From: Chloroflexota bacterium
GTDB lineage: Bacteria > Chloroflexota > Anaerolineae > Aggregatilineales > Phototrophicaceae
Assembly: GCA_026707745.1 (NCBI GenBank)
Contig: JAPOWG010000047.1
Location: 42,091 to 106,090, forward strand
DNA: 64,000 bases
Direction of reading: 5' to 3'
Shown here: positions 42,955-52,283 of the stretch, piece by piece
Layout: each line of letters begins with the position of its first letter
Position numbering within the stretch: position 1 is the stretch's first letter
Translations under genes and position numbers: made by a program
The notes under the pieces: generated by a model
What the model saw: only the letters and a program-made list of their open reading frames with translations
Told to the model about the DNA's origin: nothing
The model's database searches: none

Positions 42955-44208
42955 CTATTTCGTCAAGCGAATCACAGAGACATGCTCGTTGGGCGCTTCA
43001 CGGGGACCTTGCAGTATCAGTTGACCGCCCTTGCGCGTCAAGCTCAGCGGCGCGTCCACGGATTGATCCACCCAACCGGCCGTGCCGGCGCCCAAATCGG
43101 GCAGGACGAATCGTCCCGAGCGGCTCCAATCGAAAACGTGCAAATAGACCGCGCCGGGTTCTTGCGTGCTGCGGCACCAGGCCAAGCCCTGCAGGGGTCC
43201 CGGATTGGTGCCGTAGATGGATTCGCCGTTGGCCTCCATCCACAGTCCCACCTCCCGCAAGCGCTCGATGCTTGCTTCGGGTATTGAACCCTCGGAATCA
43301 GGTCCGATGTTCAGCAGGTAGTTGCCGCCTTTGCTGACGATGTCGACCAGATTATGAATCAGTTGCGTGGTCGATTTCCAATTGTGGTCATGTGTTTTGA
43401 AGCCCCAGGTGTCGTTGATGGTGGCGGGCGTCTCCCAGTCGACTTCCGCGCGCAATTCGGGAGGAATGGCGTTGTCTTGCGCCGTGGCGTAGTCCCCCAA
43501 CTGATTGCCCAAACGGCCACAGACCAGGCATTCCGGTTGCAATTCGCGCACCAAATCGAGCAATTCCTGGCTTTGCCGGACAGAAATGATCCGCGGCGTA
43601 TCGAACCAGACGATGGCGATTGGTCCGTAGTTGGACAGGATTTCCACGACCTGCGGTTTGACGAAAGTCTCTATGTAGTCGTTGAAGTCTTGTTCAGAGT
43701 CGTCGTAATCCCAGGTATTGCCGTAGCCATTGGGATGGTGCCAGTCCTGCGTCTGAGAGTAATAGAGGCCGAGCTTCATGCCTTCCCGTCCGCAAGCTTC
43801 CGACAGCGCCTTTAAGATATCGTTGCCGTAGGGGGTAGCGTTGACGATATTGTAGGGTGTCTGTGCCGTGCCATACATGCAGAATCCGTCGTGGTGCTTG
43901 GATGTGAAGACGATATACTTTTGCCCGGCCGCCTTCGCCAATTGCACAATCTGGTCGGCATCATATTTGACCGGGTTGAACTCCAGCGCCAGTTGTTCGT
44001 ATTCCTTGATAGGAATCTCGGCGCGCAGCATGATCCACTCGCCGATGCCGGGGATATGCTCGTCGTTCCAGACGCCAGCAGGAATGCTGTAGACGCCCCA
44101 ATGGATGAACATGCCAAACTTGGCCTGGCGCCACCAATCCAGCCGCGGGTCTTGATTGGCGCCGGGCCGCTGACCGCGTTCCGGTTTGAAATAGGGTTCT
44201 GCCGGCAT
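42955..44208 (-). CDS. alpha-L-fucosidase, GH29 (copy 1)
   Basis: 417 aa, with no signal peptide, so a cytoplasmic enzyme. It hydrolyses terminal alpha-L-fucose with retention. The barrel starts at DWWRQAKFGMFIHWGVYSIP, the GH29 signature; SKHHDGFCMYGT follows, and the nucleophile is Asp203 in IAIVWFDTPRI. The C-terminal part is short, only a small beta-domain. LLNIGPDSEGSIPE near 320 is typical of the family. The residues around the nucleophile differ from the other three copies (VWFDTP here), so this is a distinct subfamily rather than a recent duplicate. It lies downstream of copy 2 with family A repeat copy 7 between them. Confidence 0.92.
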   Translation of the reverse strand: MPAEPYFKPERGQRPGANQDPRLDWWRQAKFGMFIHWGVYSIPAGVWNDEHIPGIGEWIMLRAEIPIKEYEQLALEFNPVKYDADQIVQLAKAAGQKYIVFTSKHHDGFCMYGTAQTPYNIVNATPYGNDILKALSEACGREGMKLGLYYSQTQDWHHPNGYGNTWDYDDSEQDFNDYIETFVKPQVVEILSNYGPIAIVWFDTPRIISVRQSQELLDLVRELQPECLVCGRLGNQLGDYATAQDNAIPPELRAEVDWETPATINDTWGFKTHDHNWKSTTQLIHNLVDIVSKGGNYLLNIGPDSEGSIPEASIERLREVGLWMEANGESIYGTNPGPLQGLAWCRSTQEPGAVYLHVFDWSRSGRFVLPDLGAGTAGWVDQSVDAPLSLTRKGGQLILQGPREAPNEHVSVIRLTK

Positions 44209-44230
44209 AATCTCTCGCTTTCTCTTTCTT

Positions 44231-44308
44231 GTAAACCAACTTGCTCATACGAGCGGAAGACTCGTTGTATTTGTGAGCGCGGCAAACTTTTTCGCCGCCG
44301 AGCGGCTT
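44231..44308 (+). repeat. 95-bp hairpin repeat (family A), copy 7
   Basis: It has GTAAACCAACTTGCTCATAC with the hairpin GCTC-ATAC-GAGC, then TATTTGTGAGCGCGGCAAAC and TTTTCGCCGCCGAGCGGCTT. Its right end reaches the stop codon of GH29 copy 2. Confidence 0.65.
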
Positions 44309-45743
44309 AACGTTTCAAATCGATGGCGTAGGTAACCACATGATCGCAGGGTTTCGAGGCGGGCACGGAGAGGCGCAGTCCGGATCCGTCTTGCGACCAA
44401 CTGATGCTTTCCTCCGAACCGAGCATGTGCACGCCAGAGATACACGCCGCGTCGCTCCCCAGCGACGAGATCACTGCCTCGCCCGTCGGGTAGGCGAGGA
44501 CAAAGGCGTATAGCGTGTCGCCCTTTTGTGTGAAACGGATATCAGCCGAAGTGAAGGGATTGCGCTTGGTATCGGTGAAAGCGCCTTCCGGTATTTCGGT
44601 TGGTCCTTCGCCGTAAATATCCCAAACGCGACTGCCATAGATGCCCTCGCCATTGACCGCCAGCCAGCGGCCGATCTCGCGCAGCATGTCCCCCTCGATT
44701 TCGGGGATCGTGCCGTCGGCGCGCGGACCCACGTTGAGCAGCAAGGCGCCGTTCTTGCTCACGACATCGACCAGGTCCGCGATGATATCACCAGTCGTCT
44801 TGTAATCGTGATTGTCGATATAACCCCAGGAATTCTTGGAAACCGAGGTGTCGTTCTGCCAGAAAAAGTCGCGGATATGGTTGAGTTGGCCCCGCTCGAT
44901 GTCAAAAACGGCTACGCCTTCGGGATAGGAATCGTACTTGTGGTTGATGGCGACGCCCTTGCCCCATTCCTCGCCGCGGTTGTAATAATACGCGGCAAAG
45001 CGCTGCAGATAAGGCGCGAAGACGATTTGCTCTATCCACCAGTCGAACCAGACAACCTGCGGCTGATACTTGTCAACCAATTCGCAGCAGCGCGCCAGCC
45101 AATCTTCCAGGAATTTTGCATCGGGCGCCGGCTGCCAGTTTTTCTCTTTCCACTCGTCGCGATTGGATTTGTCTTTGGAGGCCTCCACGGCCGGGCCGTA
45201 CAGGCCGTCATTGGCGGGGTCGCTCACATCGGAGGGGAAGCTGCGCCCGCCGTCGAAGTACCACCAGTGCTCGGCGCGATGGCTCGATACCGCGAAGACC
45301 ATGTCCCGCGCGCGCACTGCATCGGCCAATTCGCCCACGACATCCCGTTTCGGTCCCATTTTGGCCGCGCACCAGTCGGTCAAGTCGCTGTCGTACATGG
45401 GGAAGCCGTCGTGATGCTCGGCCACCGGCATGACAAATTTCGCGCCGGCGTCCTTGAATAACTGCGCCCATTCGTCGGCGTCATATTTCTCCGCTGTGAG
45501 CATGGGGATGAAGTCTTTATAACCGAATTCGCTATGATCGCCCCAGGTCGCCCGATGATGGTCGAAGGCCGGGTCATCTTGCAGGTACATCCGTCGCGGG
45601 TACCATTCGTTGCCAAAAGCCGGTACGCAGTAGGGTCCCCAATGGATGAAGATGCCGAATTTGGCATCGATATACCAGTCGGGAATCCGGTACTGTTTCA
45701 GGGACTCCCAGGTCGGTTCGTATTTTTCACTTTTCCCCGCCAT
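44307..45743 (-). CDS. alpha-L-fucosidase, GH29 (copy 2)
   Basis: 478 aa; the start ATG (45743) has GGAGCT six bases upstream. The N-terminus has no signal peptide. The GH29 signature appears as WYIDAKFGIFIHWGPYCVPA, then VAEHHDGFPMYDS, and the nucleophile is Asp234 in VVWFDWWIEQ. A complete C-terminal beta-sandwich domain (from about 380) is present. WFDWW-type sequences belong to a different GH29 group from copy 1, which suggests another linkage preference. Same strand as copy 1 with a 98-bp gap; the shared upstream region faces the GH151-like gene. Confidence 0.92.
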   Translation of the reverse strand: MAGKSEKYEPTWESLKQYRIPDWYIDAKFGIFIHWGPYCVPAFGNEWYPRRMYLQDDPAFDHHRATWGDHSEFGYKDFIPMLTAEKYDADEWAQLFKDAGAKFVMPVAEHHDGFPMYDSDLTDWCAAKMGPKRDVVGELADAVRARDMVFAVSSHRAEHWWYFDGGRSFPSDVSDPANDGLYGPAVEASKDKSNRDEWKEKNWQPAPDAKFLEDWLARCCELVDKYQPQVVWFDWWIEQIVFAPYLQRFAAYYYNRGEEWGKGVAINHKYDSYPEGVAVFDIERGQLNHIRDFFWQNDTSVSKNSWGYIDNHDYKTTGDIIADLVDVVSKNGALLLNVGPRADGTIPEIEGDMLREIGRWLAVNGEGIYGSRVWDIYGEGPTEIPEGAFTDTKRNPFTSADIRFTQKGDTLYAFVLAYPTGEAVISSLGSDAACISGVHMLGSEESISWSQDGSGLRLSVPASKPCDHVVTYAIDLKR

Positions 45744-46076
45744 ACAATAGCTCCAATCTTTGAATCTCTTGTTAAAACTACCGGTCTTCAGCTCTCACGC
45801 TGCTGGAGGGCTATACGATAACCTGCCAGGACAGAGCAATCACGCCAGGCGATTCGCGCCGAGCGCTCCCCTGACAATACCTGATCTTGACGCAATCTCC
45901 AGCCTAGAACGCATCTATCTTAATTTGGGCCGGCGCGGGCGACTTTGATCGTTTGCGACCGACCACGGGATGCAATATACTATGCCGCGTGCTACGGGTA
46001 CCATAGCGGTATCTGAGTGTAATTGACCAGCATAACCCTGTCAAGCAAGTCAAAGGCTTGGCGCGGAGGAGCGTTC
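45744..46076. other. divergent promoter region between GH29 copy 2 and the GH151-like gene
   Basis: 333 bp. The right half contains the promoter at 45953-45981. No protein-like frame, operator palindrome or repeat copy is evident in the rest. Confidence 0.6.
45953..45981 (+). promoter_or_regulatory. putative sigma-70 promoter for the GH151-like gene
   Basis: TTGCGA (45953-45958), a 17-bp spacer and TATACT (45976-45981). Transcription would start about 89 nt before the ATG, leaving room for a regulatory leader. Confidence 0.5.
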
Positions 46077-48119
46077 ATGTCCGATTTTCCCATGCGCATG
46101 CGGCAGATCCACCTCGACTTCCATACCTCGGAAGCGATCGAAGGCATCGGCTCTAATTTCGATCCTGACGAGTTTGGCGATACGCTTTTGAAAGCGCGCG
46201 TCAATTCCATCACTTGTTTCGCGCGCTGCCATCATGGCTGGATCTATTACGATTCCCAAGCCCATCCCGAGCATGTTCATCCGCATCTGAGTCGAAACTT
46301 GCTCAAGGAGCAAGTGGAAGCCTGTCACGCTCGCGGCATACGCGCGCCGATCTACACCACGGTTCAGTGGGATCATTTGTCGGCGACCCGGCATCCCGAA
46401 TGGCTGGCGCTAAACGAAGACGGCAGCTACCAGGGCAATGGCATGTACGAAGCCGGCTTCTACCGGCGGCTGGCCGTGAACTCGCCCTATCTGGATTATC
46501 TCAAGGCGCATGTCAAGGACATTTTCGACTCGGTGCCCGTCGACGGCTTCTTTTTTGATATCGTGCACGCGCTTGATGACAGCTCGGTTTGGACCACCCG
46601 CGCCATGCTGGAGGCGGGCCTCGACCCCAGTGACGCCGAGGCACGCCTGGCATACGGCCAGGTCGTCATCGACAGTTTCCGCAGCGAGATGACGGCATGG
46701 GTGCGGCAATTCAGCCAAGACGCCACCATCTTTTATAACCGCGGCCATGTCGGCCCCCACAGCCGGGGCAATGCCTCCGCTTTCACGCATTGGGAGCTGG
46801 AATCCTTGCCCAGCGGGCATTGGGGCTATATCCACTTCCCGCTGACGGCGCGCTATGCCCGCACCTTGGGTTTGCCTTGCCTGGCTCATACCGGCAAGTT
46901 CCACACAGCCTGGGGCGATTTTCATTCCTTCAAGAACCAGGAAGCCTTGGAATATGAAACTTTCCGCATGATGGCGCATGGCGCTGGCCCCTTCGTGGGC
47001 GATCAGTTGCCGCCGGACGGCAAGATCGAAGAGCATGTCTACAATCTCATCGGGGCGGTCTACACACAGGTCGAAGAAAAAGAAGATTGGTGCATTGGCG
47101 CCCGGGCGATCAGCGATATCGCGGTTATGACGCCGGAAGAATTCGCGCCCCTCGACAACCGCGGCATGCAGCCCTCAATCTGCGGTATCCACAGCATGCT
47201 GCAGGAGGCCGGACATCAATTTGATATCGTCGATTCCGAGGCCGACTTTTCCGCTTACAGCGTGCTGATCCTGCCCGACGACATCCCGGTCGACGCGGCG
47301 CTCAAGCGCAAGATCGACGCTTACCTGGCCGCGGGCGGCGGATTGATCGCTTCCTTCGAATCCGGCATGAACGCCGAAAAGACTGCTTTCACGCTGGATG
47401 CGCTGGGCGTGAGCCTGACCGGCGAGGGACCGCGCGATCGCCTTGGCGAGCTCGCGCGCGGTCACGTCTACGAACGAGGCGATTATTGCGAATACATTGT
47501 GCCAAGGGGCGCTATCGGGCAGGGACTGCCGGCGACCGAGCATGTGATCTACATTCGTGGCACGGCGGTCGCGGCGGACGCGGACGCCACCGTCCTCGCT
47601 CATATCACGCCCGCGCTCTTCGACCGGACCTACGCGCATTTCTGCTCGCATCGGCAGACGCCGTCTTCGGGCGAGAGCGCCGGCGCGGCTATCGTGCGGG
47701 CTGGCAACGCTATTTATTTCTCCAGTCCTATCTTCACGCAATACTACCACCTGGCGCCGAAGTGGTGCCGGACGCTCTTCCTGAACGCGCTGGAGATGCT
47801 CCTGCCGGAGCCGGTCGTCAGGCACGGTGGCCCCAGCACCCTGGAATTGGCTTATAACGACCAGCCGGCGCGGAGTCGCACGGTGCTTCACCTGCTGCAT
47901 TACATTCCCATCCGCCGCAGCAAGATTGACATCATCGAAGATGTCATTCCCGTCTACAACATTCCCGTCTCTATCCGCGCCGGCAAGCGCATCGAGAGCG
48001 TCAAGCTGGCGCCATCCGGCGACGCGATCGATTTCGAGAAAGTTAATGGCCGCATCAACTTCACCGTCGCCGAGATCAAAGGGCATCAGATGATCGAGTT
48101 GAACTACCGGGAGGACTGA
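46077..48119 (+). CDS. GH151-like alpha-L-fucosidase / beta-galactosidase-trimerisation-domain glycosidase
   Basis: 680 aa from the ATG at 46077, with GGAGGA seven bases upstream; the frame extends upstream to a TTG but without a ribosome site. The N-terminal barrel has MRQIHLDFHTSEAIEGIGSN, ITCFARCHHGWIYYDS, PIYTTVQWDHL and VDGFFFDIVHALDD. That is the pattern of hypothetical glycosyl hydrolase 6. A flavodoxin-like domain (SVLILPDDIPVDAALKRKID) and a beta-domain follow, as in GH42-type trimerisation regions. From memory, this layout and length match GH151, founded on an alpha-L-fucosidase; the four neighbouring GH29 enzymes support it. No signal peptide. It is transcribed away from GH29 copy 2. 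Confidence 0.8.
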   Translation: MSDFPMRMRQIHLDFHTSEAIEGIGSNFDPDEFGDTLLKARVNSITCFARCHHGWIYYDSQAHPEHVHPHLSRNLLKEQVEACHARGIRAPIYTTVQWDHLSATRHPEWLALNEDGSYQGNGMYEAGFYRRLAVNSPYLDYLKAHVKDIFDSVPVDGFFFDIVHALDDSSVWTTRAMLEAGLDPSDAEARLAYGQVVIDSFRSEMTAWVRQFSQDATIFYNRGHVGPHSRGNASAFTHWELESLPSGHWGYIHFPLTARYARTLGLPCLAHTGKFHTAWGDFHSFKNQEALEYETFRMMAHGAGPFVGDQLPPDGKIEEHVYNLIGAVYTQVEEKEDWCIGARAISDIAVMTPEEFAPLDNRGMQPSICGIHSMLQEAGHQFDIVDSEADFSAYSVLILPDDIPVDAALKRKIDAYLAAGGGLIASFESGMNAEKTAFTLDALGVSLTGEGPRDRLGELARGHVYERGDYCEYIVPRGAIGQGLPATEHVIYIRGTAVAADADATVLAHITPALFDRTYAHFCSHRQTPSSGESAGAAIVRAGNAIYFSSPIFTQYYHLAPKWCRTLFLNALEMLLPEPVVRHGGPSTLELAYNDQPARSRTVLHLLHYIPIRRSKIDIIEDVIPVYNIPVSIRAGKRIESVKLAPSGDAIDFEKVNGRINFTVAEIKGHQMIELNYRED

Positions 48120-48213
48120 CTTGCTTCAAGTCGCCGTTGGTGCAATCGGTCTGTTCTTAGCCGATTCAGCGTGTACCAACAATTGATATGTTCATTGAGA
48201 ATCTAAAGTTCAC

Positions 48214-50802
48214 TTGAAGAAGCAACGCCTTTCCATCTATATCCAGTTGCTAGTTTGCTCAATTGTCATCTTTGCCTATCTGTGGCTGCAACCCGAGGCA
48301 AATTCGTCGGCTGATGATAATGTTCCCCGCGCTGGTGGAGTCATAGCTGAAATCTATCGCCGAGTTAGTCCTTCCGTCGTGTCGATAAAGGTCGAAATCA
48401 GCCGGTTTGACTCGGCTGGTGGCGCCGGTTTTGTTATCGACGAAGACGGCCATATTGTTACCAACGCGCATGTAGTTGAAGACACTCACAATATTACAGT
48501 TGAATTCCATGATGGATCGAAAACCACAGCTGAAATGGTAGGCTTCAATCCGTTTGAGGACATCGCCGTTATCAAAGTTGACGTTGAAGTGGAACGTCTC
48601 ATACCGGTCACGTTTGGCGACTCCGACGACCTTGCAGTCGGGCAGTCGGTGCTGGCGATTGGCAATCCATATGGGCTGGAGCGAACTTTAACTACCGGCA
48701 TTATCAGCGGGCTCAACCGCGACTTGACAATGCGGGATGGTACAGTGGTGCGAGACATGGTTCAGACAGACGCGGCCTTGAATCCCGGCAATAGCGGCGG
48801 TCCGATGTTCAATATGGATGGGGAAGTGATAGGCGTTAACACTTTGGGCTATCGAAGTTCCAACAATCTTGGCTTTGCCATCCCGTCGAATAGAGTGAAG
48901 CACATCTCTGAGAGCATGATTGCTCAAGATGAGTATCTTGGACGAAAAGGGAGCGCCGTCCTCGTTTCAACCCCTAGTAGCGCCCAAGTCGTTGTTTCAA
49001 CACCAATCGTCCCAACCCCGCGATCAGAATCTGAGACTTGGAACCCTATACCAATTCCAACAGCGACTTCGACTAATCCGCCCCCGCCTGCAGCACAGCC
49101 CGCCGTACAGATACCGGAGATTCTGCAGGTATTGCGATCGCTGGCGGTCTCCGTGCCCGGCGGCTCATTCACAATGGGCACGCTTCCTGCCGAAGTCATT
49201 GTGGCGGTCGAGGAATGTACTGTGCGCGACGGCGGCGCCTGCCTCGCTGCTTACGCCGAAGATTCCTATCCCGCGCACCCTGTTACGGTTGACGCCTTTT
49301 TGATGGAGACCACGGAAGTTACTCTGGAACAGTACGTCGCCTTTCTCAATGTGCGCGGACCCGGCAGCCACCTCAACGGTTGCGCGGGCTTCCCCTGTAT
49401 TCAGACGCGCAACGAAAGCGCGGATGCGCCAATCGTTTTCGATAGCGCCAATTACAGCATTCCAGGCATCTTGCCCCAGTATCCCGCCTATGGCATGACC
49501 TGGTACGGCGCGCGAGAGTACTGCGAGGCCATAGGGCGCCGACTGCCCACCGAGGCCGAATGGGAGCGGGCGGCGCGCGGTGAAGACGGCCGCATTTATC
49601 CCTGGGGCAACACCTGGGACAACGCCCTGGCCAAGACCAACCGACCTCTCGATACGCCGCCCGGGCCCCTGCCTATCGCCAGCTATCCTCTGGGAGTCAG
49701 CGTATATGGCGTTTATGACTTGGCCGGCAACATGGCGGAATGGGTCAGCGACTGGTACAGCGAGCGCTATTATGAGGCCCTGGCCGGGCAAGGCATGGCC
49801 AGCAATCCTGGCGGCCCAGTGACCGGTTTGCAAAAAGTCTTGCGCGGGGGATCCTGGAATAGCGTGCCTTTTTTCAGCCGAGCGGTCCATCGCCAATCCT
49901 GGGATCCCAGCGAAGGCCAGCGCTGGATAGGCTTCCGCTGCGCGGCCGATGTACCCAATGACGACGCTGTTGCTTCCTCCGACTTGAATCCCAGTTTTGG
50001 AACAGACGATATCGGCGTCAATCCGGTCCCTACTGACACCGACACGCCCATTCCAACCAATATGCCCGAGCCGACAGTCACGTTCGTGCCGACCGAAACG
50101 CCAATGCCGACGGATACGGACACGCCAGTCCCGACAGACACATTGGACCCAACTGTCACGCCGATTCCACTTGACACCCACACCCCCACGCGCGCTTTGC
50201 CGCCCGAAGGACTCCGCGGCGCTCAAAACCTGCTCGAACTGTATAGCAGCGCGCTCGCTGCCCCCTTCTGGAACGAAGAACGTTTCTCAGCACAAGACGG
50301 GTCCTGGCGACTCGGTATCGCCAGCCAGACTGACTTCGACACCGCCTTCCATTTCCCCCCGCCGGAATTGCTCGACCGGCAGTACGGCAACCAAGCGCCG
50401 CGACGCATCAGCCGCATAGAAGCCGATCTCATGCTGCGCAGTTTCAACCCCGCTGTCGTCAGCGGCGAAGACGTATACTTTGGCATCCTGTTCCAAAGCA
50501 CGAGCGGAGGAGAAAACGCCGGGATTCAAGTGCAGGCCATCGGCCCCAACGTGATCAACCTCGCGCTCTATGCCAATAACCAAGCGGATTTTGTCAGCCA
50601 ACGCTCGGTCAACGCCATCATCGCGCGCTTGCGCCTGGACCGCGATCCCCTCACGGGCATCATCTTCGCCTATTTCAATGATTCGCAGATTGGAGCGGGC
50701 ATTCCCTTTGTCGCGCCCGACGCGGAAGTGGTACCGGTCATCTTCGTCAAAGACGGCGGCGTCGTACTTGGCGTATCTTCCTGGAGCATCACCCTGTACT
50801 AG
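48214..50802 (+). CDS. membrane-tethered trypsin-like (DegP/HtrA type) protease fused to a cysteine-less SUMF1 domain
   Basis: 862 aa from a TTG at 48214; an in-frame stop lies just upstream. Membrane segment 7-25. Protease domain about 40-245 with His86 (TNAHVV), Asp116 (FEDIAVIKV) and Ser194 (GNSGGPM). A Pro/Thr linker leads to a SUMF1/FGE-like domain from about 313 (VPGGSFTMGTLP; RRLPTEAEWERAARG; GNMAEWVSDWY; IGFRCAAD). The two copper-binding cysteines of true formylglycine-generating enzymes are Ser550 and Ser555 here (GGSWNSVPFFSR). A second Thr/Pro-rich linker (about 600-660) precedes a C-terminal domain of about 190 residues of unknown kind. Both globular parts should be outside. There is no PDZ domain. 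It sits among fucosidase genes, 5 kb... upstream of the sulfatase by about 2 kb. Confidence 0.88.
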   Translation: MKKQRLSIYIQLLVCSIVIFAYLWLQPEANSSADDNVPRAGGVIAEIYRRVSPSVVSIKVEISRFDSAGGAGFVIDEDGHIVTNAHVVEDTHNITVEFHDGSKTTAEMVGFNPFEDIAVIKVDVEVERLIPVTFGDSDDLAVGQSVLAIGNPYGLERTLTTGIISGLNRDLTMRDGTVVRDMVQTDAALNPGNSGGPMFNMDGEVIGVNTLGYRSSNNLGFAIPSNRVKHISESMIAQDEYLGRKGSAVLVSTPSSAQVVVSTPIVPTPRSESETWNPIPIPTATSTNPPPPAAQPAVQIPEILQVLRSLAVSVPGGSFTMGTLPAEVIVAVEECTVRDGGACLAAYAEDSYPAHPVTVDAFLMETTEVTLEQYVAFLNVRGPGSHLNGCAGFPCIQTRNESADAPIVFDSANYSIPGILPQYPAYGMTWYGAREYCEAIGRRLPTEAEWERAARGEDGRIYPWGNTWDNALAKTNRPLDTPPGPLPIASYPLGVSVYGVYDLAGNMAEWVSDWYSERYYEALAGQGMASNPGGPVTGLQKVLRGGSWNSVPFFSRAVHRQSWDPSEGQRWIGFRCAADVPNDDAVASSDLNPSFGTDDIGVNPVPTDTDTPIPTNMPEPTVTFVPTETPMPTDTDTPVPTDTLDPTVTPIPLDTHTPTRALPPEGLRGAQNLLELYSSALAAPFWNEERFSAQDGSWRLGIASQTDFDTAFHFPPPELLDRQYGNQAPRRISRIEADLMLRSFNPAVVSGEDVYFGILFQSTSGGENAGIQVQAIGPNVINLALYANNQADFVSQRSVNAIIARLRLDRDPLTGIIFAYFNDSQIGAGIPFVAPDAEVVPVIFVKDGGVVLGVSSWSITLY

Positions 50803-51148
50803 GAAACCATCAGGGCAATCGCTTCAAACTATATTTTCCACTACATTAAGACACTTAGGACACATAAGTAAGTGCAAGCAAATAATGCGAAAGATTGACG
50901 AAGCATAGAGAGTCACAAAATAATCGAGAATTGTAGGGGCGACTCTGTGAGTCGTCCGATATTCATTCAGTTTCTACTCGACGGGCGTCTCAGCGAAACG
51001 CCCCTACAGCACACTCATTCTTTTGCACAACTTACTCGGTTCTATTGAGAAACGATCTATTTAACTTTGTGTCTTTGTGGTTAACTTTGCTTTCGAACGG
51101 CAAAGTCATGTAATTTGCCACAATGATTGTTTGGCGAAAGGAACTAAC
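50803..51148. other. intergenic region with two repeat elements
   Basis: 346 bp. It holds a GGGCAATCGCTTCAAACTAT block (50812-50831) and the GGGGCGAC double hairpin (50932-51008). TTTGTGTCTTTGTGGTTAAC at 51064-51083 is a weak relic of the GTGGTGAA family. No coding signal. Confidence 0.65.
50932..51008. repeat. GGGGCGAC...GTCGCCC double-hairpin element with terminal inverted repeats, copy 4
   Basis: Ten-base ends, TGTAGGGGCG (50932-50941) and CGCCCCTACA (50999-51008), are perfect inverted repeats. Inside are hairpins GACTC-tgt-GAGTC and GGGCGT-ctcagcgaa-ACGCCC. It is the most complete copy and defines the element boundaries (77 bp). Confidence 0.7.
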
Positions 51149-52195
51149 ATGCAACACGTCCCCTTCGGCAATACCGGATTGACAACCCCGCCTGTGGTCT
51201 TCGGCTCGACCGCGCTCGGCAATCTCTTTCGTGAATTCTCTTACGAATCCAAACTCGAAACCATGCGCGCCATCTTCGAGCACTTGCCCAAACCGGTGGT
51301 GATCGATTCCGCCGGCAAGTACGGCGCGGGACTGGCGCTGGAGGTGATGGGTCAGTGCCTGCGTGACCTGGGCACCCCGCCCGGCGATGTCATCATCAGC
51401 AACAAGCTGGCCTGGCTGCGCGCGCCCCTGCGGACGCCCGAACCTACCTTCGAGCCCGGCGCCTGGTTCGGCCTTGCGCACGACGCCGTGCAGGACATCA
51501 GTTACGACGGCATCCTCAAGTGCTTCGAGCAAGGACTGGAACTGCTCGGTGGCGACTACCAGACGCAACTCGTTTCCGTTCACGATCCCGACGAGTACCT
51601 CGATGCCGCGACTTCGCCCGATGATCGCGCGCGCCGATTCGACGATATCCTGGGCGCTTATAGCGCCTTGCGGGAATTGAAATCGGGTGGCAAAGCCGGC
51701 GGAATCGGCGTCGGCGCCAAAAACTGGAAATCCATCGCCGAGATTGACGCCCAGGTCGAACTTGACTGGGTGATGTTCGCCAACAGCTACACGCTCTACT
51801 CGCATCCTGCCGATCTGCTGGACTTCATGGATTCACTGCACCGCAAGGGCGTCGCCATCATCAATTCGGCGGTATTCAACGCTGGCTTCCTGACCGGCGG
51901 CGAGTTCTTCAATTACGTCAAACTCGATCCGGGGAATCCGGACCATGCCGAAAAATTCGCCTGGCGCGAGAAGTTCTTCGCGCTCTGTGAACAGCACGGC
52001 CAGACCCCGTCGGAAGTTTGCATCCAGTTCGGCAAGTCCCACCCCGGCATCGTGGCGCTGGCGCTCAGCACCAGCAGGCCGCATCGCGTCAAGACCAATG
52101 TCGACGCCATGTCCGTTGAAGTGCCAAACGCCTTCTGGGACCTGCTGAAGGAAGAGGGTCTTCTGGCCGCCGATCATCCGTATATTTCGCATTAG
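51149..52195 (+). CDS. aldo/keto reductase, probable L-fucose (D-threo-aldose 1-) dehydrogenase type
   Basis: 348 aa from the ATG at 51149 with GAAAGGAA upstream; a longer frame exists but lacks a ribosome site. The family tetrad is visible: Asp and Tyr in VIDSAGKYGAG, Lys in VIISNKLAWL and His in LVSVHDPDEY. The N-terminus FGNTGLTTPPVVFGSTALG fits D-threo-aldose 1-dehydrogenase-like members, which oxidise L-fucose, D-arabinose and L-galactose to lactones with NAD(P). Its place between fucosidases and a sulfatase makes L-fucose the likely substrate (inference). The lactonase and fuconate dehydratase that would follow are not in the window. Confidence 0.82.
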   Translation: MQHVPFGNTGLTTPPVVFGSTALGNLFREFSYESKLETMRAIFEHLPKPVVIDSAGKYGAGLALEVMGQCLRDLGTPPGDVIISNKLAWLRAPLRTPEPTFEPGAWFGLAHDAVQDISYDGILKCFEQGLELLGGDYQTQLVSVHDPDEYLDAATSPDDRARRFDDILGAYSALRELKSGGKAGGIGVGAKNWKSIAEIDAQVELDWVMFANSYTLYSHPADLLDFMDSLHRKGVAIINSAVFNAGFLTGGEFFNYVKLDPGNPDHAEKFAWREKFFALCEQHGQTPSEVCIQFGKSHPGIVALALSTSRPHRVKTNVDAMSVEVPNAFWDLLKEEGLLAADHPYISH

Positions 52196-52203
52196 TGATC
52201 GGT

Positions 52204-52231
52204 TTGACAAAGCCTGTCCGCCTGCTATAAT
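52204..52231 (+). promoter_or_regulatory. perfect-consensus sigma-70 promoter
   Basis: TTGACA (52204-52209), a 16-bp spacer ending in TGC and TATAAT (52226-52231): both hexamers are full consensus and the -10 is extended. Start near 52238. It reads into the 105-aa coiled-coil gene and possibly the sulfatase. Confidence 0.8.
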
Positions 52232-52283
52232 AGCGTTGAAGATTACTGAAAAGCCCGTTAAACGCTAGTGGAAGCGGAACATT

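Noticed and set aside
47175..48086. 303-codon minus-strand frame
   Set aside because: Shadow of the GH151-like gene.
48214..50802. Idea that this gene encodes the sulfatase-activating enzyme of the locus
   Set aside because: The two catalytic cysteines are serines, and the domain is on the other side of the membrane from the signal-less sulfatase.
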